Origin: Sepiola atlantica | Taxonomy: Eukaryota; Mollusca; Cephalopoda; Sepiida; Sepiolidae | Assembly (NCBI GenBank): GCA_963556195.1 | Contig: OY744525.1 | Span: 82,349,165 to 82,413,164 of the forward strand | Length of the DNA stretch: 64,000 nucleotides | Direction: 5' to 3' | Shown here: piece by piece, positions 10,990 through 21,241 of the stretch | How the letters are laid out: each line of letters starts with the position of its first letter | Position numbering within the stretch: the first letter of the stretch is position 1 | Position numbers and translations under genes: made by a program | The notes under the pieces: model-generated | What the model was told of the DNA's origin: nothing | Seen by the model: only the letters and a program-made list of their open reading frames with translations | The model's database searches: none

Positions 10990-11268
10990 TCGAGCATCCG
11001 TCCGAGAGAGGCTGGGCCATTATGATGTCTTTTTCTGCCGAGCTAAATTATCCGTATTGTTCAGCTGTAAGGGGGACACCCACCCAGGCCTTGCCTGCCC
11101 GCTTTGGGAATCTAGCTTAGATAACTGCCTGAGGAACCTCGCCGGGAAATATCGGCTCGGCGGCTCGGACAATTTTGAAGTAGTCAGAGTGCACTTGTAC
11201 GCTGACTTATTTTCCCCACGTTTCAGCCCTGTGTTACATCTTCCTGCGGTGGGTGGGAAATAAATATC
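10990..11268 (+). mobile_element. SINE with unidentified head (type 3), diverged
   Basis: It starts GAGCATCCGTCCGAGAGAGG, aligning with the heads at 5963 and 34660. It continues with CCCAGGCCTTGCCTGCCC and CTGCCTGAGGAACC, and ends CTGTGTTACATC, then GCGGTGGGTGGGAAATAAAT. The internal GCCGACGGGG block is mutated. Older than most other copies. Confidence 0.6.
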
Positions 11269-11456
11269 AACGCCAAAGAAGATAATTAAGTATATGTTCA
11301 AGCGAACGTAATCAGTAGCAGCTAGCTGAAGTATAAGTATTATTTGCAAGAGGCCACGTGTTTAAAAACCTAATTGAATTATAAAAGTTGTAGGTAAGTT
11401 GAGAACAGACATTTGTAGAAGAAGCGGGAGTTGGTTTTTGTTCCCTTGTTGTTTGT

Positions 11457-11615
11457 TCTGATCAATAGCTAGTATCTGTTCTGATACTACGTTTTATCTT
11501 TTCTGTCCTCGTTCAGTGAACGCGAGACATTTTTTCTAAACTGAGACAATGAATTTTTCCTACATTAAAAACCGACCTTGTACCTTACTCTGCTCTCGTG
11601 GGGAGGCAAGTAAAT
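11457..11615 (+). mobile_element. U2-headed SINE, short-body type
   Basis: The head CTGATCAATAGCTAGTATCT then GTTCTGATACTACG is a mutated U2 5' segment. The body continues ATCTTTTCTGTCCTCGTTCA as at 51051, and the copy ends CTCTCGTGGGGAGGCAAGTA plus AAT. The middle is shortened compared with 51051-51259. Confidence 0.7.
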
Positions 11616-11741
11616 CGTTATATTCGAGAGCGATTTCTTACAAGTTGTGAATAAAAATAGACTGTGAAATAGAAGACGTTTGGAATAGTAAAAAGAAAAG
11701 AGAAAAGAAAAGATCCAAGTAAATAGGGACATCACAGCACA

Positions 11742-12440
11742 TCCCTAAAGTCCAACTCGTCCTCACCGTTGTAGGGGTGATAGTAAGTGGTTGTGCCAAA
11801 GTTATGCCGTTTGGAACCCCGGTTCCTGGTAGGTTCACCCATTGCGGACAGGTCTGGCACGTAGCAGTATTCGGACCACAACCCGGAAAACAGGGCTCTG
11901 GTGAAAATTTTTGAAGGATTCAGCGTCAGGACACGTCGTGCTCTGGTCATCTTTGTCTTTGCGTCTATGTCAAGCGAGAGGGTTTCAGGCTTATAACAGC
12001 TAATCCATAGAGTGAGGATAACAACATAGATTCTTCGCATATGCAACCGCCATTCCTATCTGTGTGCTAGACAAAATCTTCCTCGAAGTCGATGCAGGTC
12101 TAATAAGTAGCTACTACTAACAACAAGAAAGACTTTGTGTATATCAAATAATCCTGGGGCAAGTAGAAGTTCGATTCGATCAACAATAACAAAAATAGCA
12201 ACAGCAGCGCCCCCTATAGTTCAACCCTTCCTCACTGTGGTAGGGGCGATGGTAACGTGGTCGACTAACACGGATCTGATGAACATTCAGGTGGGGTGGG
12301 CGTCAGGATCCGTCGTCCTCTGGTTATCTCTGCCTCTGCGTGTGGCAAGCAAATACGTGTCAGAATCAGAACCGCAAATCTACAGAGTTAGAGTGACAAC
12401 TTTGCTTCTGTGCCAAACCTTTGTGTGTTCTGCACCAAGC
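11742..12440. repeat. Two homologous segments in direct orientation
   Basis: About 11748-11990 and 12213-12370 share AGTCCAACTCGTCCTCACCG versus AGTTCAACCCTTCCTCACTG, then GTAGGGGTGATAGTA versus GTAGGGGCGATGGTA. Both then have GCGTCAGGACACGTCGTGCT versus GCGTCAGGATCCGTCGTCCT. A third shorter hit lies near 12569. The class is unknown. Confidence 0.55.
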
Positions 12441-12606
12441 CTTTCCCGGCTTCATATGCTTTCGGTGTCGAGAGTAAACACCTTAATCCTATTAACGAAT
12501 AGCTGTGACTAACGATGGGGGTTCATTCAGACCAGACACTCCCGAGGCACGAAATTCGTAAGCTTCATGCAGAAATCCAACTCGCTGCTCCTCTTTCTAC
12601 CCCTCG

Positions 12607-12641
12607 TCCACCACCACCACCACCACCACCACCACCACCAG
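12607..12641. repeat. (CCA)n microsatellite
   Basis: About 35 bp of CCA triplets. Confidence 0.9.
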
Positions 12642-13119
12642 AAGAAAAAGAAGACGAGAATATGTTGAAGTATTAATAATCTTTGTAAACAAGAAGAAAA
12701 CTGTTTTATTTTTACTTATACATGTTGTAGGTGAGTTTGAAAAACGTAAGAAATATATGCTGTCATTTAATACGAGAAAAACATCACCTGAAGTTGAACA
12801 CTAAAGTCCAACAATATAATTCAAATAAAAAGATTTATATATAGAATATAATGTAATATCTTTAAGAAATATAATGTAGTTTTGTTTACAGAGACCAAAT
12901 CTCCATTTTAACACGATTAACAACTGTTTCTACAATTTACATGGTGTTAGGAAGTACCAGAGACGGTCGGCGCTACCATAATGCTTCTGTTATTGATCTG
13001 AATGTTGTCTAGGGCCAATCCACTTTCCCTTTTCCCATGCAGGTCAGCAAATGACACTCACGTGTTCAGACAGGGTTAACGGGTCGCAGACGATGTTTAT
13101 TGACTGTCTTGGCAGGAGG
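12642..13119. other. AT-rich spacer
   Basis: No recognised feature. Confidence 0.4.
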
Positions 13120-13510
13120 TGCAGGAGAAAGAGAGAATGAGTGGAAGAGGGAGAATAAAAGTGACGAAGATAAAGAGAATGAGAGTGAAAGAGAGAGAGA
13201 GAATTAGAAAGAGAAAAAGAAAGAAAGAAAGAGAGACAGTCAGAAAAAAAGAGAGATGGCGAGAAAGAAATAAAGAGAGACAGTGAGAAATAGAAAAAAA
13301 GAGTCATAAAGAGAACGAGAGAGAATGAGAGAAAGAAAGAGAGAACGAGTGAGAATGAGAGAACGAGTGAGAATGAGAGAAAGAGAGAGAGAGAGGGAAA
13401 GAAGGAGAGAGAGAGAAAGAGATGTCGAGAGAGGGGAAGAGAAAGTGGGAGAGAAAGAAAGAGTAAGAATGAGAGAGAGAGAGAGAGAGAGAGGGGGAGA
13501 GGGCAAGAAA
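13120..13510. repeat. Purine-rich GA/GAAA low-complexity tract
   Basis: About 390 bp of GA-rich imperfect repeats on the plus strand. All long frames here (Ser/Leu or Arg/Glu rich) follow from the composition. Confidence 0.85.
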
Positions 13511-13978
13511 AGGAGTGCCGGAAGAAGGAGAGTTACTCAATCATGACAATTGACAGTGTTTCTAACATGGGGAAAAAAGAGAAAAATAAAAGAGAGCACA
13601 CAGAACGAGAACAACAATACAAAACCACAATCGCATCCAGACATCACGTGACACCATGACGTATACGAAATTAATAAACTTGTTTCAATTTCACGCATGT
13701 TTGTTGGCTGCCATGAATTCTGAACGATCAAGAAGCGCTCTTTGAGCACCGTACGCTTCAGTGTTTTCTCCAGATGCTAACACCCTCCACCCCCCGCCTC
13801 CTTCTCAGCTATAGGTAACATAGCAACTCGTGTTCAACTAATTCTATAGAATGAATCGTTTATATTAGCTACTGTCTTTCCGGATAAAATCAACCAAATA
13901 AGATTGAATTGAAATGCCGTAAGTCAAACAATAAAAAATAAGCATATACATATATATAGTTATTAAATATAAGTTATA

Positions 13979-14026
13979 TCCACAGACAACCCTGTTTCGT
14001 CTTCATTAAGACTCATCAGTGTAGCT
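13979..14026 (-). ncRNA. Hammerhead ribozyme, type I, complete core
   Basis: Read on the minus strand: CTACA, CTGATGA, GTCTT-AATG-AAGAC, GAA, ACA-GGGT-TGT, C, TGTGG. Helix I (CUACA with UGUGG) has five pairs, one of them G-U. The core CUGAUGA is intact. Helix II is a perfect 5-bp stem with an AAUG loop. GAA is intact, and helix III is ACA/UGU with a GGGU loop, placing cleavage after GUC. All invariant core bases are present. Type I hammerheads of this small size are known from Penelope-like element ends and retrozymes. A TA-rich run lies beyond the 3' side. Confidence 0.7.
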
Positions 14027-14204
14027 TTATACAGTTGAAGCGACGGTCTTCCAACTAATAGCACGGACTTTAGTCATCACTGACTGTTAAGAGCCAACGT
14101 CTTAGTCGATGCATGTTTGATCTGTATTCACTGTACTCCTCTCACCCAATCAAAGCTAAGTATCCCCCCCCCCAATTGTTATAAAATCTCGAAAGTAAGA
14201 AATA

Positions 14205-14289
14205 AAACGGTAAATATGGTGTTATGGACTAGAATCAGGAGAACAGAGGCCCTCAATCGATCCCGATAAACGTTGGGTCTTTCTGCTTG
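14205..14289 (+). mobile_element. Helitron-like 3' end, decayed
   Basis: ATATGGTGTTATGGACTAG, then ATCCCGATAAACGTTGGGTC and TTCTGCTTG. Same layout as 1345 and 21160; the terminal CTAG has become CTTG. Confidence 0.35.
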
Positions 14290-14334
14290 TATATGATTAT
14301 ATATACGAGGTAGACTGGGAACATAGAAAAATAA

Positions 14335-14435
14335 GATTCGTACAGGTTTCGAACATGTACCCACGGAGATCGACCGCCTTTAGCTGGTGTCGATTTTTCA
14401 CTCGCCCAACGGACCAACAGTGAATCGAAAGTCGA
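14335..14435 (-). mobile_element. tRNA-derived SINE head (Leu/Ser-like)
   Basis: On the minus strand GTTGGGCGAGTGAAAAATCG resembles an A box. GGCGGTCGATCTCCGTGGGT then ACATGTTCGAAACC resembles the variable arm and B box of a long-arm tRNA. Cloverleaf pairing is decayed, so this is a SINE relic and not a working tRNA. Confidence 0.45.
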
Positions 14436-15004
14436 ATTTGTAAAGATATCACACATTTCTTTGTGGGCAATATATGTTTGTGTATTTGCATGATATTAAA
14501 CCATCTCTTTTCAATGCAAGTCAACGGCGCTGATATGGTGTAGTAAATTGCGGACGACATTTCCGACAATATGTTATGTATAAGTTTGTTTTTAGGTGGA
14601 CACTCGGGTTTACGGAGGTAGTATTTGAACATATATATAGGCAGTGTGTATATTGGTGTTGTTATTAACCTCTTTCTATCTGAAGATACAATAGTAAGCC
14701 TCTGAAAGGGTGCTAGCGCGTAAGAGGTTTGTAGTGACGCAAGGGTTACGCAATAACAACAACGTTTCACACTGGGGAAATTCAAGACGACTCGAGGAAA
14801 TGACGAAATAAGGAGTGAAGGGCGGTTGTCATTTCGGGGTTTTCTTTCTCTTTGACTCGTCTGGAGTCTAATCCTTTATACTATTCTATCCATAAAACGA
14901 GACGAAGATCGACTGTCACGACTTCACAGAAGAGACAGTCTATCGTTTTTTCATTGGAAGGTGCTCGGCTTTGGTTTATTCTTGTAAGACATTCTCAGTA
15001 AGAA
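14436..15004. other. Spacer without recognised feature
   Basis: A 162-aa minus-strand frame (14297-14785) crosses the tRNA-like relic and has no recognisable motif. I treat it as chance. Confidence 0.4.
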
Positions 15005-15310
15005 TTCGTCTCTTCACCACTACGAAAAAAAAACTTTCCTTTCTCCCTCCATATGCCAAGTGTCAGGCAGAATTTCCATGGACATTTTCTTTGCAAGAGC
15101 TTCCCACCTGTGGAACAGATTGCCGCTTCCCTGCGGGTTACATCTTGGTCGTCTTCAAATCCAATGTCAACAAATGCTTGTCATAAACCGCCCCATACGT
15201 AATCAAACGCAGTTCATGCCATTGATCAATGTTAGTACTCCCATAGTGTTCCGCTGATAGTCATTTCGTCTCGAGTTGCTCTTGGCCTTGATAAGCAGTG
15301 GCTCAATAGT
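15005..15310 (+). pseudogene. Non-LTR retrotransposon ORF2 tail and 3' UTR
   Basis: The plus-strand frames give ISMDIFFARASHLWNRLP and, one frame over, FKSNVNKCLS plus a stop. These are the typical LWNSLP and VxxFKxxLDK blocks, split by a frameshift. The 3' part (CATTGATCAATGTTAGTACT, then TCGAGTTGCTCTTGGCCTTG, ATAAGCAGTGG) matches 44220-44390. Dead 5'-truncated copy. Confidence 0.65.
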
Positions 15311-15382
15311 AACAAAATATAACGACTTATCGAATCAGATATACTGAGTTACACTCCTGTCGTGTCTATTGTAGTTATGTAC

Positions 15383-15383
<1 letters not shown>

Positions 15384-15431
<48 letters not shown>
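15384..15431. repeat. (ATT)n microsatellite
   Basis: About 48 bp of ATT triplets. Confidence 0.9.
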
Positions 15432-15432
<1 letters not shown>

Positions 15433-15757
15433 TACTCACTAGGAGTTCTCACACAGGCCATCAGTGATTACTCACTGACAACCGGTGGTATTCCCTGGGG
15501 TCTGAGTGACAACAAGTCTCACTAGATTTCTAGTATTCTCCACCTCTTTTCGATGACCACCGCAAATAAATTTACAGTCTCACAATAGCCGTTTACCGTT
15601 GATTTCTCGCTGGTAAGGACCATTGGTCTTCTCTGGGATTTGGGTGGCAATAAGCCTCCCCAAGGTCCCAGCACTCTTCCAGTCGGGGTATGGTTTGTGC
15701 TGTCCCTCCTCGGCCTACTCATCATCCTTGACCGTATGCAGATATGTTGTTGTTGTT

Positions 15758-15794
15758 GATCATGATGATCATGATCATGATCATGATCATGATG
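15758..15794. repeat. (ATGATC)n palindromic hexamer repeat
   Basis: Repeated GATCATGATCATG; each unit is self-complementary, so the tract could form a hairpin and gives Asp-His repeats in both strands. Confidence 0.85.
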
Positions 15795-16319
15795 AATTCT
15801 CAATTTCGTCTCCCTCCAGAGAGGTGAAAATAGGAACTTGTATTCATATAATCGCATACAATAGAACCATTTACAAAATGTATATACGTAAACATTAAAT
15901 AACGCAAAAAGGGTTGATATGCTGTAAAACTGACGAAAGCCAACTAAACAATACATTGTTTCAGTAAGGCGAAGAAGAAGAAGAGAGAAAAAATAGAATC
16001 GGTGCTACTTGTCGAAATTGATCCGTGTGTGTAGCTTTCGTTGAGCGGATTGGACAGGAATCTATCAGAAAAGTGGATTACAAAGGTGACCGAGCCTCTT
16101 GACCCGAATGTGTCATTTATGCTGGCATTGTTATCAATTTCAGAGCAAGCATGGACAGGGTGGTGCCAGATGGAACGGAATGGTTGGTGTTAGCTAAAAA
16201 CCTCGGTCGGGAAGCAAGCACTGGCATTCTGATGGCAGGAATTACCATGACAGCCAGTGCTAAATATAATTGTTTAAAAATATCCGACGTGTGGACATGG
16301 TCAAACACATACACACAGC

Positions 16320-16323
<4 letters not shown>

Positions 16324-16365
<42 letters not shown>
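16324..16365. repeat. (TA)n microsatellite
   Basis: About 42 bp of TA. Confidence 0.9.
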
Positions 16366-16366
<1 letters not shown>

Positions 16367-16409
16367 CTCTCTCCACCTTTCTCTATGTTTGGCTATGTCT
16401 ACATGCATA

Positions 16410-16605
16410 CAAGGTGTATCTAAAAAGTAACGAGACTGGTATTACAAATAATTTATTACAGCCTTCTTTATAGCTTTCCGCGTCATCAAAACAGGTGATA
16501 GTGATCACTTCCTTCAGATGGTAGAGACTAAAGTAGTGACACGGGGCAAGGTCAGGTGAATATGGAGATTGTTCCAATATGGTTTTCTTTTTGTTATTCA
16601 TTGCT
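16410..16605 (-). pseudogene. Mariner transposase C-terminus and inverted end
   Basis: The minus-strand frame contains LEQSPYSPDLAPCHYFSLYH, the conserved mariner block around the third catalytic Asp (YSPDLAPxDYxLF). It is followed by FDDAESYKEGCNKLF as in the C-terminus. Beyond the stop, TACAAGGTGTATC then TAAAAAGTAACGAGACT reads as a TA target and a mariner terminal inverted repeat. The normal second Asp of PCDYF is His here. The 5' two thirds of the element are missing. Confidence 0.75.
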
Positions 16606-17320
16606 CGATGTTCACCATTCTTTACTATTCAAAACTGACCGACCTGAAAAACAGGACGTGCAAGCAAAAACAATGCGCTTATCCGTCTCCCCCCTCTATA
16701 TCTCACGCAATACACATCACACTCAGTCACGTTACTTTTCAAACCAACCTTTTCTATTATTGACATTCTAGTACCCGAAGAGACAATAGCTACCTTCTCA
16801 AAGAATGACGGCATGACAAGAATTCTATAGTCTATCAAGAATTGTGCAATCAATAACCACACGTCTCATTACCGAGAGGATCAAAATCCAATGAGGAATT
16901 ATTATCTAAGACGACTCTGGGCAATGATTAGAAAGTTTCAGAAAGACAACCTGCCCTTCCTTAACCCCAATACTAAACCTAAGTTCGAGTTGGCGGTCAG
17001 CAACCCTAAGTCCGGGCGGATGGTCAGCAGCCTTAAATCCAAGGATAGGACACCCTTTATAGCCTCTCACAAATGTCAACTGTTGACTTCCTCTTGATGA
17101 TCGGATTCATTTAAAGATTACAGTTCTATATATTGCTCTCTTTTATCTTAATATATTGATTTCAGTCGGTACTACTGGTTCGACATTGGTTCTTGTATGT
17201 TGCTTTTATTGGGTGAGTTTTATGGGAAACTATCGGATAAGTGGATAGTATATGCTATAATATTCAGTGAGTAAACATACCCTTCATTAACCCCAACAAT
17301 AACCCGAAGTTTATCAGGAT
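16606..17320. other. Spacer
   Basis: A loose direct repeat (CCCTTCCTTAACCCCAATAC near 16953, CCCTTCATTAACCCCAACAA near 17280) is the only structure noted. Confidence 0.4.
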
Positions 17321-17325
17321 TTGTT

Positions 17326-17754
17326 TCATTTCGAATTTTTTCCTCGCCTTGACTTTAGTTTATTAATGCGTATAAACAATGCTTCCATTATGGGAAGGCG
17401 AACACTGCAACTAGAAACCGCCAGAACGGATGTGTTATTTATTAAAATGTTCCTAAATTCGTTCTTTGGGATGCCATGCTTTATAAGATGTTGGTATATG
17501 GAGCTATGAGGGGAGGTGAGGTGGCAAGTAAGTCGGCGTGATATGGTAGTCCTAGTCATGCTAATATACGTGCTGTTTGCAGAGACACATTCTCCGATAG
17601 GGAATTTAAACACGTATATGGCATTGCTAGTTTTAAGTAAGCCACTATCAGCCGGGCTATTTTTTATTAATAAATTACTAGTTTTTGACTTTTTGTAGTA
17701 TATAATGAATCTGATTTTAGAGTTATTATCTACTGGGGTTACGTGTTTGTGCAT
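17326..17754 (-). pseudogene. Penelope-like element GIY-YIG endonuclease fragment
   Basis: A 142-aa minus-strand frame resembles the C-terminal GIY-YIG nuclease domain of Penelope-like retroelements. NAIYVFKFP sits at the GIY position (about residue 45) and STYISMTRTTISRRL at the YIG position (about residue 60), with Ser for the usual Gly. HLTSPHSSIYQHLIKHG fits the family HL...H block, and RLPIMEALFIRINK near the end carries the conserved Glu. The reverse transcriptase part is absent upstream, where the sequence turns into an oppositely oriented fragment at 17790. I read this as a relatively young 5'-truncated piece, because the frame is still open. Confidence 0.75.
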
Positions 17755-17789
17755 AATGTTTTTTCTTATTTTTTCTTCGGTTTCGGGTT

Positions 17790-17893
17790 ACGAAGTACGT
17801 AGACTAGAAAAAACGGATCAAAAGCTGAATAAGCAGAAGTTGGCACTCCTGTTTAATCAAACATACATAAAAGAAAGAATGCTTCCCAATTAT

Positions 17894-17900
<7 letters not shown>
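17790..17900 (+). pseudogene. Penelope-like ORF N-terminal fragment
   Basis: The plus-strand frame reads KLNKQKLALLFNQTYIKERM then LPNYTN, and runs straight into a TA run (YIYIYI). The same block occurs at 61140-61222 (LSLIFNNTCLQGKMLPRYT) and 20395-20460 minus (SVIFNNVCINKKILPKYT). In Penelope-like ORFs a similar xLxFxxxCxxxxLxPKxT block lies near the N-terminus. It lies head to head with the GIY-YIG piece at 17326-17754. Confidence 0.45.

Positions 17901-17966
<66 letters not shown>
17899..17966. repeat. (TA)n microsatellite
   Basis: Sixty-eight bp of TA directly following the codons for NYTN. Confidence 0.9.
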
Positions 17967-17969
<3 letters not shown>

Positions 17970-18000
17970 GAATTAGAAATAATAATTTAATGTGTAATTA

Positions 18001-18559
18001 GGTCAAATAACGTTACAATACCCTAATTTGAAAGAATTGTCGATTAGCCAATCAAAACGTTACTGACACCGGTGAAATGAATTTTTGGTAAATTTCTAGT
18101 CTTGAATCCCTTCAAGACGCACCGGCGTTTCTTGGGAATGAATGGCGACCTTGTGTAATGCTTCAATCCATGAACCGCATATTACCATTTCTTTTCTTAT
18201 TTCTTACTTTCTATAATTATCAAGTTATAAATCAAACAATTCGTATTCACTTTTTATGGATGTCTGGACGAATGTAAACACTACGATTTTATTGTACTCC
18301 CTTTGATCAAGATTGAATATCCTCATCCAAGTACTCTGTGTAATCGAATGCATTCATTTTTCTTTCCTTCGTTTCCTCTCTTGCTTCTTCAACCTTTCAT
18401 TCTTTTCGCAACTTCTGCCACTTTCTTTTGACGCCCCCCCCCTTTTGCCTTTTACTCAGTGTAAATCAAACAGCATTTATTAATCGACTTCCTACATGCT
18501 TTTTTCATTTACTCTTTCTCTTTCATTCTTCCTTCTTTGTTCTTTCTGTCTATCATTAC
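18001..18559. other. Spacer without recognised feature
   Basis: AT- and pyrimidine-rich; no gene seen. Confidence 0.4.
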
Positions 18560-18627
18560 TTTATGCCCTTTTCTCCCTGCCCTTTTTATTTTCTTCGTGT
18601 TAGATATTGGACGAGTACACCCGCTAG
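18560..18627 (+). mobile_element. Possible Helitron-like 3' end
   Basis: Ends GAGTACACCCGCTAG before TATATAA. The preceding stem is not preserved, so this is a weak case. Confidence 0.2.
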
Positions 18628-18628
18628 T

Positions 18629-19738
18629 ATATAAATTGGTTAGTTGAGAATAATATGAAATGAAAGTTCAGTCAGGTTAAACTTGCTGAACCCGAAATTA
18701 TGATTACTAATAAATAGAAACGGATATGACGTCAAATAGCTTCAAGACATGTTGAAATGCGCTGACAAGATATGTTTAAATGGTGATTATCGCTCTCTCT
18801 ATCTCTCTGTCTCCTCCACCCCAATAACCAGTTATTTTGAACGATGATCAAGTCGAATAATTTTCCTCTGTCTTCCATCAGTTTTGTTTGAAAGTATAAT
18901 TAAGAAGCTTTGATTTCAGGACAGCATGCTCTCAACCCGGAAGTGTCACGCGGAGGTGGGGCGAGTACAAGAAAAAAGCAGCTAAGAAGGTATGGATTAT
19001 AATTACGAACTTTCATGGGTTTTCATAATAATGATGGCAACTTCATTTTCTGCATGTATGACACAAGGCTGAAATTATCGTACTGTCTTTCTTTTTTTAG
19101 TTGTTTCTGTTGATTTAAGTTCTTTCCTTTCTTTTTCTGTTTCGTTCTTTTTCCTTTCCTTTCTTTCTTTTTCACTGGATTCGGTTCTACTTTTTTGCTT
19201 TCCTTTCTTTTTATACTTGTTCTATTACTGTATATCTATTCTTTTTAATGCTGTACTTCCTTTAACCCTCTTCTTACTTTGGTTCTTCTTATTTTCTTTC
19301 TCTTTCTTTCCCTATCTTCCTTTCTTTTTTTTCTCTCTGTCTTTATTTCTCCTGACTTTACACTATTTCTAGTTGTTATTTAATCATTTTTTCTCCATTT
19401 CTTTCTACCCATCTATCTTAGTATATCTAATAGTTTTCTTTTTTTAAAAATCGAATGTCTTATACTTTGCGCTCTATTTCGTTAAAGCTAAAAAAAACTT
19501 TTCAATTTCGAACATATTTCAGTTTCATGCAATTTCTGCCATTCCTTTTTACGCAATTATCTCCCTTTTTTATATTTTACTCACTGCAAATCAAACAGCA
19601 TTTATTAATCGACTTCCTATTTTTCGTTCGCTTCTCTTCCTTTTATTTTCAATTACACTTTTGCGAATTCCCGTTTCCAGACAAACCGAGATATTTCCAT
19701 GACGGATTCACACATCGTTTTATTTTTTGCCATTTACA

Positions 19739-19739
<1 letters not shown>
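18629..19739. other. Pyrimidine-rich spacer
   Basis: Strongly T/C-biased on the plus strand from about 19080 to 19680. A direct repeat is visible (CAAATCAAACAGCATTTATT then AATCGACTTCCTA at 18463 and 19587). Short frames reflect the composition. Confidence 0.5.

Positions 19740-19769
<30 letters not shown>
19740..19769. repeat. (CCG)n microsatellite
   Basis: About ten CCG triplets. Confidence 0.9.
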
Positions 19770-19912
19770 CGAGCGACAACAGTCTGTGTCGACTGTGCAA
19801 ACTAATCTCACTTCCCAAGCTTTCTATTTGGTACAACTCGCATCCGAGAGTTTGAACATTCTCATTATCGCTGTTTGTTCGGCTTTATTAAAATACACTT
19901 GTGCGTGAATAT

Positions 19913-19985
19913 GTGTGTGTGTGAGAGGGAGGGAGAGAGAGAGAGTGAGAGAGAGAGAGAGACGGAGAGAGGCAGAGAGAGAGAG
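19913..19985. repeat. (GT)/(GA)n low-complexity tract
   Basis: GTGTGTGTGA followed by imperfect GA repeats. Confidence 0.85.
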
Positions 19986-20272
19986 TTAAATGTCTGTAAA
20001 TACACACAAAAAAAACATAATAATCGTTCGATGCCTGTTTCTCCGCAAAAAAATTATATAATAATATGCTTGTTTGAGTGCGCGTTATCACCTTGCACAC
20101 CCATTTTAACAAATGAGATCGTCCGATCACTATAGATGAAACGCACAAAAGTAATTGAGGATTACCTGATGTCGACTTGTATCAACAATTTAGATTTTAC
20201 TCAATTTAAAATGAATTTAAAAAAAATCGAATATAACGTAAATAGTATTGTATCGTGATAAAACAATGACCG

Positions 20273-20485
20273 TCATGCTAGGATCAAAATGTAGTATCTG
20301 TTCACACTCCTATCTAGCATTTTTTTATTGCCTATAGAAAGAGTTACACTCCTCATTTGTTTCTCCAACTCCTCCAACGAGAATATTGTGTATTTAGGCA
20401 GTATTTTCTTATTTATGCAAACATTGTTAAAAATAACAGAATTTGTCTGTTTAATTATACCTTCTTTAATTAATAAATGTTCCAT
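20273..20485 (-). pseudogene. Penelope-like ORF N-terminal fragment
   Basis: A 70-aa minus-strand frame contains NSVIFNNVCINKKILPKYT, then IFSLEELEKQMRSVTLSIGN. The first block matches 17850-17900 and 61140-61222. A hammerhead-like string lies just upstream on the same strand (about 20537-20497: CTGAGGA, T, GATTC, loop, GAATC, GAAAACG). The layout, ribozyme-like leader then ORF start, is that of a Penelope-like element, though the identification rests on short matches. Confidence 0.4.
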
Positions 20486-20760
20486 ATGTTACACGAACGT
20501 TTTCGATTCTTCGTCGAATCATCCTCAGGTGTCAAAAGCAAATGAACAAAAAAAGCTGGAGTAAAAAGAGAATTTTAAAAAGACGGCGGAGATACGCGCA
20601 TAGAACGTTTTTCGCTTTGTTCCAGGAAGTCGTTGACTATTTAAATTCAGCAACGCTGGATGGCATCACAGAACAACATCGCATTACGTTAAGCATTTTA
20701 AAATGAAAAAATTAAAAAGGTATAATTAAACAGACGAATTCGGTTATTTTTTAACAATGT
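20415..20760. repeat. Inverted repeat of about 52 bp around a hammerhead-like motif
   Basis: 20418-20470 (CAAACATTGTTAAAAATAAC then AGAATTTGTCTGTTTAATTA) is repeated as its reverse complement at about 20708-20762 with few changes. The hammerhead-like leader and a GC-richer stretch lie between. Inverted ends are known for Penelope-like elements. Confidence 0.5.
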
Positions 20761-21159
20761 TTGAATATATATATATCTTCTATAGATAAAAAGAGAACGT
20801 TTGTTTGATTGTTTTGCTGTTATAGAAATCGATATATTAACAATTATATAATTCAAATTAGTTTCACTGAATATAAAATTGTTGAAATAAATTAATGACG
20901 TCATTTAAATTTTCTTCCGATTCCATCTTGGGTTACTCGGGTCCAATTATAGATTCCAGTTCTCGCTAACACAAGATTCAACTGAAAATAAAGGTGAACC
21001 GCAACTTTTCGCAAGTAAAATTTTATCAGATAGCTAACTGCAGCATTGATATTGTTAGTGTGTTTTATAATAATATCGTGGGGTCTGCGTTCGCGCCGGA
21101 ATCTATAAATAACAAAAGCGACGTCTTACTTTATTTTCAATATTAAAAAATAAGATAAA

Positions 21160-21241
21160 ATGGTAATATGGTGTTTAGAGCAAGACGAATGTGTATACAT
21201 GGTATACATTACTCCCCAGCAACACCGGATAAACCAGCCAG
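21160..21241 (+). mobile_element. Helitron-like 3' end, decayed
   Basis: AATATGGTGTTTAGAGC at the start, then CCCCAGCAACACCGGATAAA, then CCAGCCAG before TATATA. Same layout as 1345 and 14205. Confidence 0.35.

Noticed and set aside
10651..11025. 124-aa frame with poly-Leu and poly-Pro
   Set aside because: Follows from the ACT/ACC array; no motif outside it.
14297..14785. 162-aa minus-strand frame as a gene
   Set aside because: No motif, no start context or splice evidence, and it overlaps a tRNA-like SINE relic.
16151..16314. Possible exon with a splice-acceptor-like TTTCAG before ATG, faintly death-domain-like (EWLVLAKNLG)
   Set aside because: The match is a few residues only, the frame runs into a TA microsatellite, and no partner exon is visible.
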